A stretch of 7,235 bases of DNA from Enterobacteriaceae bacterium (lineage in GTDB: Bacteria > Pseudomonadota > Gammaproteobacteria > Enterobacterales > Enterobacteriaceae): positions 1-7,235 of the forward strand of contig JALAGK010000559.1 of assembly GCA_022712475.1 (NCBI GenBank), given 5' to 3'. A program made the translations under genes and the position numbers. Within the stretch, counting starts at the first letter, position 1. The number at the start of each line of letters is the position of its first letter. Under the pieces are notes generated by a model, which made no database searches, was not told where the DNA came from, and was given only the letters and a program-made list of their open reading frames with translations. Shown piece after piece: positions 1 to 4,864 of this stretch.

Positions 1-23
1 ATGTTACGCAGATTTTCGATCAC
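1..23 (-). CDS. typA: typA/bipA, ribosome-associated GTPase (5' end only, runs off left edge)
   Basis: Only the first seven codons and part of the eighth are inside the window. Read leftward from a GTG at 23-21 they give (M)IENLRN followed by AT. This matches the start of BipA/TypA, which in E. coli I remember as MIEKLRNI. A GAGG motif lies 7 nt upstream of the GTG and serves as ribosome binding site. BipA is a translational GTPase that binds the ribosome and is needed for growth at low temperature and under stress. Its position divergent from glnA is the standard enteric order and supports the call. The rest of the gene, including all GTPase motifs, is outside the window, so identity rests on seven residues plus context. 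Confidence 0.82.
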
Positions 24-55
24 AACTTTGCCTCAGGCATTAGAAATAGCGCGTT

Positions 56-84
56 ATTGTACACGTATTAATCGAAGGACTGAA
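56..84 (-). promoter_or_regulatory. Putative sigma70 promoter of typA
   Basis: On the minus strand a TACAAT -10 element (61-56, 5/6 to consensus) lies 17 bp downstream of a weak TTCAGT -35 element (84-79). The predicted transcript starts near 49, giving a leader of about 26 nt before the typA GTG. Spacing is ideal but the -35 is poor, so this is a prediction. Confidence 0.5.
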
Positions 85-128
85 CAGATCACAATAAACC
101 TTTACCAACAAGATGAATTGGCGGTGTT

Positions 129-144
129 TGTGATCGTTTTCACG
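129..144 (+). promoter_or_regulatory. CRP-cAMP binding site upstream of glnAp1
   Basis: TGTGA-N6-TCACG matches the CRP consensus TGTGA-N6-TCACA at 9 of 10 positions. Its centre (136.5) is about 69-73 bp upstream of the inferred glnAp1 start, matching the placement known for CRP activation of E. coli glnAp1. This links glutamine synthetase expression to carbon status. Confidence 0.72.
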
Positions 145-173
145 GAGTAGTAAAGGGGATATCGCACTAATTC

Positions 174-188
174 GCACCACAATGGTGC
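174..188 (+). promoter_or_regulatory. NtrC site 1 (high affinity) of glnA
   Basis: GCACCA-N3-TGGTGC is a perfect palindrome equal to the NtrC consensus. Its centre (181) lies 139 bp upstream of the predicted glnAp2 start and 31 bp (about three helical turns) from site 2. The pair forms the enhancer on which phosphorylated NtrC oligomerises. It also overlaps the glnAp1 region, so NtrC binding here should repress that promoter. Confidence 0.93.
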
Positions 189-192
189 CAAC

Positions 193-206
193 CATTAACA
201 AAAAGC
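193..206 (+). promoter_or_regulatory. Putative glnAp1, weak sigma70 promoter
   Basis: The evidence is mostly positional. A CATTAA hexamer (193-198, 3/6 to TATAAT) lies between NtrC sites 1 and 2, with a predicted start near 205-206, about 190 nt before the glnA ATG. No good -35 element is visible, as expected for a CRP-dependent promoter, and the CRP site is correctly spaced. Exact start is inferred by analogy with E. coli. Confidence 0.45.
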
Positions 207-219
207 ACCATTTTGGTGC
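205..219 (+). promoter_or_regulatory. NtrC site 2 (high affinity) of glnA
   Basis: A second perfect GCACCA-N3-TGGTGC palindrome, centred at 212, which is -108 relative to the predicted glnAp2 start. With site 1 it makes the strong NtrC enhancer. It covers the inferred glnAp1 start point, consistent with NtrC repressing glnAp1 while activating glnAp2. Confidence 0.93.
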
Positions 220-223
220 ATTT

Positions 224-282
224 TTGCTATTGTGGTGCAACCCGCTTGCACTATGGCGCGCATAATAGCGCCTTTTTGGGGC
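224..282 (+). promoter_or_regulatory. NtrC low-affinity sites 3, 4 and 5 (governor region)
   Basis: Three degraded copies of the NtrC palindrome follow the enhancer. Site 3 (224-238) keeps a perfect right half TGGTGC. Site 4 (245-259) has TGGCGC on the right and a poor left half. Site 5 (268-282) reads GCGCCT-N3-TGGGGC. Their centres lie at about -89, -68 and -45 from the predicted glnAp2 start. In E. coli such weak sites are described as limiting maximal glnAp2 activity at high NtrC-P. Assignment of site 4 is the least certain. Confidence 0.65.
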
Positions 283-293
283 TATTTGAAAGT

Positions 294-309
294 TGGCACG
301 CTTTTCGCT
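294..309 (+). promoter_or_regulatory. glnAp2, sigma54 (RpoN) promoter
   Basis: TGGCACG-N4-TCGCT matches the sigma54 -24/-12 consensus, with invariant GG at 295-296 and GC at 307-308. The predicted start is about 320, giving a leader of about 77 nt. Its placement downstream of two perfect NtrC sites identifies it as the nitrogen-starvation promoter of glnA. Activation requires NtrC-P ATPase contacting sigma54 holoenzyme by DNA looping. Confidence 0.93.
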
Positions 310-396
310 TTGATAAAAACAGGGCAAAAAGCCACAAAAAAGCGTTTTTTGATTTCGTCACCACGACGACAATGACCAAATCCGGGAGAGTTACCT

Positions 397-1806
397 ATGT
401 CCGCTGAGCACGTTCTGACGCTGATAAACGAACACAACGTTAAATTTATCGACCTGCGTTTCACCGACACCAAAGGCAAAGAGCAGCACGTTACCATTCC
501 GGCTCACCAGGTTGATGCCGACTTCTTTGAAGAAGGTAAAATGTTTGACGGTTCCTCTATCGGCGGCTGGAAGGGCATTAACGAATCTGACATGGTTCTG
601 ATGCCAGATCCGTCCACCGCGGTCATTGACCCGTTTTACGAAGAGCCGACCCTTATCTTGCGCTGCGACATTCTCGAGCCGGGTACCATGCAGGGCTACG
701 ACCGCGACCCGCGCTCTATCGCCAAACGTGCTGAAGACTACCTGCGCTCTACCGGCATTGCCGACACCGTCCTGTTCGGGCCTGAGCCGGAGTTCTTCCT
801 GTTTGACGACATCCGCTTTGGTTCTTCTATCTCCGGCTCTCACGTGGCTATCGATGACATCGAAGGCGCCTGGAACACCGGCACCAAATATGAAGGCGGC
901 AACAAAGGCCACCGTCCTGCCGTGAAAGGCGGTTATTTCCCGGTTCCACCGGTCGACTCTTCTCAGGACCTGCGTTCTACCATGTGTCTGGTAATGGAAG
1001 AGATGGGCCTGGTTGTTGAAGCGCACCACCACGAAGTGGCAACCGCAGGTCAGAACGAAGTGGCTACCCGCTTCAACACCATGACCAAAAAAGCCGACGA
1101 AATTCAGATCTACAAATATGTGGTGCACAACGTGGCACACCGCTTTGGCAAAACGGCCACCTTTATGCCTAAGCCGATGTTTGGTGATAACGGTTCTGGT
1201 ATGCACTGCCACATGTCGCTGTCTAAAAATGGCACCAACCTGTTCGCGGGCGACAAATACGCCGGTCTGTCTGAGCAAGCACTGTTCTACATCGGCGGTG
1301 TTATCAAGCACGCCAAAGCCATCAACGCCCTGGCGAACCCGACCACCAACTCTTACAAGCGTCTGGTGCCAGGCTACGAAGCACCGGTCATGCTGGCCTA
1401 CTCTGCGGCAAACCGTTCTGCGTCTATCCGTATTCCGGTTGTCGCATCGCCGAAAGGTCGTCGTATTGAAGTACGCTTCCCGGACCCGGCGGCTAACCCA
1501 TACCTGTGCTTTGCAGCGCTGCTGATGGCAGGCCTGGACGGCATTAAAAACCGTATTCACCCAGGCGAAGCAATGGACAAAAACCTTTACGACCTGCCGC
1601 CGGAAGAAGCGAAAGAAATCCCGCAGGTTGCCGGTTCTCTGGAAGAAGCGCTTAACGAGCTGGACCTGGACCGCGAGTTCCTGACCGTCGGTGGCGTATT
1701 CACCAACGAAGCTATCGACGCGTACATTGCGCTGCGCCGCGAAGAAAACGACCGCGTGCGCATGACGCCGCACCCGGTAGAGTTTGAGCTGTACTACAGC
1801 GTTTAA
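397..1806 (+). CDS. glnA: Glutamine synthetase type I (GSI-beta)
   Basis: Makes glutamine from glutamate, ammonia and ATP in the cytoplasm as a dodecamer; the main ammonia-assimilating enzyme under nitrogen limitation. The 469-residue product has the usual length. Visible motifs include the DGSSIGGW latch loop (51-58), the GPEPEFFLF metal-ligand motif (128-136), [12 protein letters not shown] (210-221), [11 protein letters not shown] (265-275), the [10 protein letters not shown] loop (314-323), E328, R340, R345, R360, and the adenylylation site in [10 protein letters not shown] with Tyr398 (397 without Met). The ATG is preceded by GGGAGAG with 6 nt spacing. Transcription is expected from glnAp1 and NtrC/sigma54-dependent glnAp2, and activity should be controlled by GlnE adenylylation. 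One oddity is Ala338, where E. coli has Arg as I remember it. glnL and glnG follow. Confidence 0.98.
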   Translation: MSAEHVLTLINEHNVKFIDLRFTDTKGKEQHVTIPAHQVDADFFEEGKMFDGSSIGGWKGINESDMVLMPDPSTAVIDPFYEEPTLILRCDILEPGTMQGYDRDPRSIAKRAEDYLRSTGIADTVLFGPEPEFFLFDDIRFGSSISGSHVAIDDIEGAWNTGTKYEGGNKGHRPAVKGGYFPVPPVDSSQDLRSTMCLVMEEMGLVVEAHHHEVATAGQNEVATRFNTMTKKADEIQIYKYVVHNVAHRFGKTATFMPKPMFGDNGSGMHCHMSLSKNGTNLFAGDKYAGLSEQALFYIGGVIKHAKAINALANPTTNSYKRLVPGYEAPVMLAYSAANRSASIRIPVVASPKGRRIEVRFPDPAANPYLCFAALLMAGLDGIKNRIHPGEAMDKNLYDLPPEEAKEIPQVAGSLEEALNELDLDREFLTVGGVFTNEAIDAYIALRREENDRVRMTPHPVEFELYYSV

Positions 1807-1916
1807 TCCCCCATGGGGTTTATGTCGCAGCCGTCTGGCAGCCGACATCGCCCGGACACTCGTCCGGGCCAGTAAGGGCAGCCAGGACGCTGCGGCACAA
1901 TGAAGCCGTTTTTTTT
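1807..1916 (+). ncRNA. glnZ: Probable GlnZ, sRNA from the glnA 3' UTR (5' end unknown)
   Basis: The segment between the glnA stop and the first terminator holds successive hairpins and a U8 tail: ATGTCG/CGACAT (1822-1827/1843-1848) enclosing GCC/GGC, an 8-bp stem (1850-1857/1862-1869) with a 4-nt loop, GCAGC/GCTGC (1878-1882/1889-1893), and the terminator stem. The motif GCAGCC occurs three times (1827, 1838, 1878). In E. coli and Salmonella an Hfq-bound sRNA called GlnZ is cut by RNase E from this 3' UTR and adjusts central carbon and nitrogen metabolism. Location and terminator type fit that RNA. I cannot confirm the processing site, which may lie inside the glnA coding end, nor the seed sequence. 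Confidence 0.5.
1893..1916 (+). terminator. First glnA terminator (Hfq-type, short stem, U8)
   Basis: A CGGC/GCCG stem (1893-1896/1905-1908), extendable by a G-U pair, has an 8-nt loop and is followed by eight T (1909-1916). The stem is short, but the long U tail is typical of sRNA 3' ends that bind Hfq. Its 5' arm overlaps the GCAGC/GCTGC hairpin, so the two folds may compete. Confidence 0.55.
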
Positions 1917-1934
1917 GTTGCCGTGGAAACTTTT

Positions 1935-1959
1935 AGCCCATCTCCGGATGGGCTTTTTT
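1935..1959 (+). terminator. Second, strong Rho-independent terminator between glnA and glnL
   Basis: A perfect 8-bp stem AGCCCATC/GATGGGCT (1935-1942/1947-1954) with TCCG loop is followed directly by a run of six T (1954-1959). It backs up the weaker terminator 19 bp upstream and limits read-through from the very active glnA promoters into glnLG. Read-through under nitrogen starvation would still raise NtrB/NtrC. Confidence 0.9.
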
Positions 1960-1995
1960 CTCCACCCGCAAGACTGCGTGAATCAGGTAAAAACA

Positions 1996-2023
1996 TAGCC
2001 TTAATCAGGCCAGAGCCTATAAT
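1996..2023 (+). promoter_or_regulatory. glnLp, sigma70 promoter of glnLG
   Basis: A perfect TATAAT -10 (2018-2023) lies 35 bp upstream of the glnL ATG, with a predicted start near 2030. The best -35 candidate is poor (TAGCCT at 1996-2001, 16-bp spacer). The -10 touches the NtrC operator that follows, so this is the expected low-level, NtrC-repressed promoter supplying NtrB and NtrC in nitrogen excess. Confidence 0.78.
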
Positions 2024-2039
2024 GCACTAAAACAGTGCA
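2023..2039 (+). promoter_or_regulatory. NtrC operator at glnLp
   Basis: TGCACT-N5-AGTGCA is a perfect inverted repeat resembling the NtrC consensus TGCACCA-N3-TGGTGCA. It begins at the last base of the -10 and covers the predicted start site. Binding should block RNA polymerase, making glnLG autoregulated by NtrC as known in E. coli. Confidence 0.88.
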
Positions 2040-2057
2040 AGACACGGGAGACTGCAA

Positions 2058-3131
2058 ATGGCAACCGGCGTGCTGCCCGATGCAGGGCAGATCCTGAACT
2101 CTCTTATTAACAGTATTTTGTTGGTCGACGATGACCTCGCCGTCCACTATGCCAACCCAGCGGCATTACAGATGCTGGCGCAAAGCTCACGCAAACTCTA
2201 TGGCACACCGCTGCCGGAGCTTTTGAGCTACTTTTCCCTTAATGTTGAACTGATGCGAGAAAGCCTGAGCGCAGGCCAGGGCTTTACCGATAATGAAGTT
2301 ACGCTGGTCATCGACAGTCGGGCGCATATTTTATCGCTGACCGCTCAGCGCATGCCAGACGGCTTCATTCTGCTGGAAATGGCGACAATGGATAGCCAGC
2401 GTCGCCTGAGCCAGGAGCAGCTTCAACACGCACAACAGGTGGCGGCACGCGATCTGGTGCGCGGACTGGCGCATGAAATCAAGAACCCGCTCGGTGGCCT
2501 GCGCGGCGCGGCGCAATTACTGAACCGTGCACTGCCCGATCCGTCCCTCACGGAGTACACCAAAGTCATTATCGAGCAAGCGGACCGTCTGCGTAATCTT
2601 GTTGACCGGCTGCTCGGTCCGCAACAGCCGGGTCTGCATGTCACCGATAGCATTCATAAGGTCGCCGAGCGTGTGGTGAAACTGGTGTCGCTTGAGCTGC
2701 CGGAGAACGTGACGCTGGTGCGCGATTATGACCCAAGCTTGCCGGAGCTTGAGCACGATCCTGAACAAATTGAGCAGGTGTTGCTGAATATCGTGCGCAA
2801 CGCCCTACAGGCGCTGGGCACGCAGGGTGGACAAATTACCCTGCGCACGCGCACCGCCTTCCAGCTTACGCTGCACGGCGTACGCCACCGTCTGTGCGCG
2901 CGCATTGACGTTGAAGACAATGGCCCTGGCGTACCAGCGCATTTGCAGGACACGCTGTTTTACCCAATGGTCAGTGGCCGTGAAGGCGGCACCGGACTGG
3001 GGCTTTCCATTGCACGCAGTCTCATTGATCAGCACGCGGGCAAAATTGAATTTAACAGCTGGCCGGGCCATACCGAGTTTTCGGTCTATCTGCCAATTCG
3101 TAAATCGAGGTCTTTATGCAACGAGGGATAG
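2058..3131 (+). CDS. glnL: NtrB (NRII), nitrogen-responsive sensor histidine kinase/phosphatase
   Basis: Cytoplasmic kinase that autophosphorylates and passes phosphate to NtrC when glutamine is low, and dephosphorylates NtrC-P when bound by PII (GlnB). No membrane segments are present. Order: PAS-like sensory domain (about 5-115), dimerisation/H-box [10 protein letters not shown] with His139, N-box [10 protein letters not shown] (244-253), G1 box EDNGPG (D287), and G2 box GGTGLGLS (310-317). The ATG has a GGGAG Shine-Dalgarno 7 nt upstream. The product is 357 residues against 349 in E. coli. All the extra length is at the C terminus: after the usual ...YLPIRK end the codon TCG stands where E. 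coli, as I recall, has TAG, adding SRSLCNEG before a TAG. This makes glnL overlap glnG by 16 nt. Driven by glnLp and by read-through from glnA. Confidence 0.97.
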   Translation: MATGVLPDAGQILNSLINSILLVDDDLAVHYANPAALQMLAQSSRKLYGTPLPELLSYFSLNVELMRESLSAGQGFTDNEVTLVIDSRAHILSLTAQRMPDGFILLEMATMDSQRRLSQEQLQHAQQVAARDLVRGLAHEIKNPLGGLRGAAQLLNRALPDPSLTEYTKVIIEQADRLRNLVDRLLGPQQPGLHVTDSIHKVAERVVKLVSLELPENVTLVRDYDPSLPELEHDPEQIEQVLLNIVRNALQALGTQGGQITLRTRTAFQLTLHGVRHRLCARIDVEDNGPGVPAHLQDTLFYPMVSGREGGTGLGLSIARSLIDQHAGKIEFNSWPGHTEFSVYLPIRKSRSLCNEG

Positions 3132-4528
3132 CCTGGATAGTTGATGACGATAGCGCCATTCGCTGGGTGCTGGAACGCGCTCTGACCAGTGCAGGCCTGA
3201 GCTGCGTTACCTTTGAGAACGCAAGCGAGGTGCTGGATGCGCTGGCTACCCGCACGCCGGATGTGTTGCTGTCTGATATCAGGATGCCTGGCCTGGACGG
3301 ATTAATGCTGCTACGCCAGATTAAGCAACGCCATCCGATGCTACCGGTCATCATAATGACGGCCCATTCCGACCTGGACGCCGCCGTCAGCGCCTACCAG
3401 CAAGGCGCGTTCGATTACTTACCCAAACCGTTTGATATTGACGAAGCCGTGGCGCTGGTGGAGCGCGCCATCAGCCATTATCAGGAGCAGCAGCAGCCGC
3501 GCAACGCACCGGCTGCCAGCCCGACCGCCGATATCATTGGCGAAGCGCCGTCAATGCAGGATGTTTTCCGCATTATCGGCCGCCTGTCTCGCTCATCTAT
3601 CAGCGTACTGATAAACGGCGAGTCCGGCACTGGCAAGGAGTTGGTGGCACATGCTCTGCATCGCCACAGCCCACGCGCAAAGTCGCCGTTTATCGCCCTC
3701 AATATGGCGGCCATCCCGAAAGACCTGATTGAATCCGAACTATTCGGTCATGAAAAAGGCGCATTTACCGGTGCCAATCAGATTCGCCAGGGACGCTTTG
3801 AGCAGGCCGACGGCGGCACGCTGTTTCTGGATGAAATCGGTGATATGCCGCTTGATGTGCAAACCCGTTTGCTGCGTGTGCTGGCCGACGGTCAGTTTTA
3901 CCGCGTTGGCGGTTACGCGCCGGTAAAAGTAGACGTGCGCATTATTGCGGCCACCCACCAGAACCTGGAGCTGCGCGTACAGGAAGGGAAGTTTCGCGAA
4001 GATTTATTCCACCGCCTGAACGTAATTCGCGTCCACCTGCCGCCGCTGCGCGAGCGCCGGGAAGACATTCCGAAACTGGCACATCACTTTTTGCAAATTG
4101 CCGCGCGTGAGCTGGGCGTGGAGACCAAGCAACTGCACCCGGAAACGGAAGCAGCGCTGACGCGTCTTGCCTGGCCTGGCAATGTGCGCCAGCTAGAAAA
4201 CACCTGTCGCTGGCTTACGGTAATGGCCGCAGGCCAGGAAGTGTTGATCCAGGATTTACCCAGCGAACTATTTGACGCCACGGTACCCGACGCTAGCGGC
4301 CAGTCAACGCTGCCAGACAGCTGGGCAACGCTGCTGGCACAATGGGCTGACCGTGCGCTGCGTTCCGGTCATCAAAACCTGCTCTCAGAAGCTCAGCCGG
4401 AAATGGAGCGCACGCTGCTGACCACCGCGCTGCGTCATACGCAGGGGCATAAGCAGGAAGCCGCTCGCCTGCTGGGCTGGGGCCGTAATACGCTAACACG
4501 TAAGTTAAAAGAACTGGGAATGGAATAA
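3116..4528 (+). CDS. glnG: NtrC (NRI), nitrogen response regulator, sigma54 activator
   Basis: DNA-binding AAA+ enhancer protein that activates sigma54 promoters such as glnAp2 and represses glnAp1 and glnLp. The receiver domain (1-120) carries the acidic pocket DDD (10-12), phospho-acceptor Asp54 in LLSDIRMPG, Thr82 and Lys104. The central AAA+ domain (about 140-380) has Walker A GESGTGKE (168-175), the sigma54-contacting GAFTGA loop (215-220) and Walker B GGTLFLDE (233-240). A Fis-type helix-turn-helix occupies about 445-465. Length is 470, one more than E. coli, the difference lying in the variable linker around 388-400. A GAGG motif 5 nt before the ATG lies inside glnL codons, so translation is probably coupled to glnL. 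No clear intrinsic terminator follows. Confidence 0.98.
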   Translation: MQRGIAWIVDDDSAIRWVLERALTSAGLSCVTFENASEVLDALATRTPDVLLSDIRMPGLDGLMLLRQIKQRHPMLPVIIMTAHSDLDAAVSAYQQGAFDYLPKPFDIDEAVALVERAISHYQEQQQPRNAPAASPTADIIGEAPSMQDVFRIIGRLSRSSISVLINGESGTGKELVAHALHRHSPRAKSPFIALNMAAIPKDLIESELFGHEKGAFTGANQIRQGRFEQADGGTLFLDEIGDMPLDVQTRLLRVLADGQFYRVGGYAPVKVDVRIIAATHQNLELRVQEGKFREDLFHRLNVIRVHLPPLRERREDIPKLAHHFLQIAARELGVETKQLHPETEAALTRLAWPGNVRQLENTCRWLTVMAAGQEVLIQDLPSELFDATVPDASGQSTLPDSWATLLAQWADRALRSGHQNLLSEAQPEMERTLLTTALRHTQGHKQEAARLLGWGRNTLTRKLKELGME

Positions 4529-4540
4529 CCCCAGAAGGCT

Positions 4541-4553
4541 GGTGACGGTCACC
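4541..4553. repeat. Perfect 13-bp dyad in the glnG 3' UTR
   Basis: GGTGAC-G-GTCACC begins 13 bp after the glnG stop. As RNA it can fold with a 5-bp stem (GGTGA/TCACC) and a CGG loop, extendable by AGG/CCT across small internal loops. There is no T-run after it, so it is not a standard terminator. It could stabilise the glnG 3' end or be a protein site. No other gene is convincing between 4529 and the yshB promoter. Confidence 0.4.
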
Positions 4554-4649
4554 TACCTGCTTTACGAAGGGGGCCGGGCGACATATACCAGCCTGAGGTT
4601 CAATGTGTAAAAACGGGTCACAGTGCGCAAATTGATGCATTTCTGAGCA

Positions 4650-4677
4650 TTGACTGTGCGGATGAGCCTGGTATGAT
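4650..4677 (+). promoter_or_regulatory. Sigma70 promoter of yshB
   Basis: TTGACT (4650-4655, 5/6) and TATGAT (4672-4677, 5/6) are separated by 16 bp. The predicted start is near 4684, about 22 nt before the yshB ATG. It is one of the best sigma70 matches in the window and indicates that yshB is transcribed independently of glnG. Confidence 0.78.
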
Positions 4678-4705
4678 CTCGCCCGGTTATGTGGGAGGCG
4701 CAATA

Positions 4706-4828
4706 ATGCTGGAATCATTACTACAACTGGTCACAAGCAGTCCGGCGCTGGAAACAGCAGCCAACCATTCGCCCCAGACGGCAATGGCAGCGCTACTTTG
4801 CGCGGCACTGGTGAATTTCCTCAGTTAA
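4706..4828 (+). CDS. yshB: YshB, small membrane protein (40 aa)
   Basis: A 40-residue protein starting MLESLLQLVTSS and ending AALLCAALVNFLS. The start, size, location between glnG and hemN, and hydrophobic C-terminal segment (about 25-40, a likely single membrane span) match the E. coli small protein YshB, which I remember as 36 residues starting MLESI. A strong Shine-Dalgarno GGGAGG lies 7 nt before the ATG, a good promoter upstream and a terminator immediately downstream, so it forms a complete single-gene unit. Molecular function is unknown; in Salmonella it has been reported to promote intracellular replication. The central region (about 13-24, rich in Ala, Asn, Pro, Ser) seems to hold the extra residues compared with E. 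coli. Confidence 0.88.
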   Translation: MLESLLQLVTSSPALETAANHSPQTAMAALLCAALVNFLS

Positions 4829-4829
4829 T

Positions 4830-4856
4830 AAAAAAGCGGGTATTGCCCGCTTTTTT
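4830..4856. terminator. Bidirectional Rho-independent terminator shared by yshB and hemN
   Basis: A perfect 11-bp stem (4830-4840/4846-4856), A6-GCGGG paired with CCCGC-T6, encloses a 5-nt loop TATTG. Because of the A/T flanks it gives a U-run on either strand. It begins 2 nt after the yshB stop and ends 8 nt beyond the hemN stop (4865), ending both convergent transcripts. Confidence 0.93.
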
Positions 4857-4864
4857 ATTGCCAG

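Noticed and set aside
79..94. Second CRP-like site (TGTGA half on the minus strand) upstream of typA
   Set aside because: Only one half-site matches; the other half is CAGTC rather than TCACA, and it overlaps the typA -35.
213..407. 64-codon plus-strand ORF over the glnA control region
   Set aside because: It crosses the NtrC sites and the sigma54 promoter, and its start lies inside NtrC site 2. Only its last 11 codons are discussed, as a possible upstream ORF.
391..1848. 485-codon open frame antisense to glnA
   Set aside because: It mirrors glnA in a frame where the high-GC, strongly biased codons of glnA leave few stops. The translation is rich in Arg, Val, His and Phe, resembles no family, and has no ribosome binding site.
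1850..1869. 8-bp GC hairpin in the glnA 3' UTR as a REP/BIME element
   Set aside because: It is a single perfect stem without the REP loop/bulge pattern or a paired inverse copy. It is better explained as part of the glnA 3' UTR RNA.
4542..4610. 22-codon ORF starting GTG just after glnG
   Set aside because: The nearest purine-rich motif is only about 3 nt from the GTG, the peptide has no notable feature, and the start falls in the dyad. Not supportable.
4293..4718. 141-codon minus-strand ORF over the glnG end and yshB promoter
   Set aside because: Mostly antisense to the NtrC C-terminal domain, rich in Pro/Ala/Arg, with no ribosome binding site, and it overlaps a clear promoter and the yshB start.
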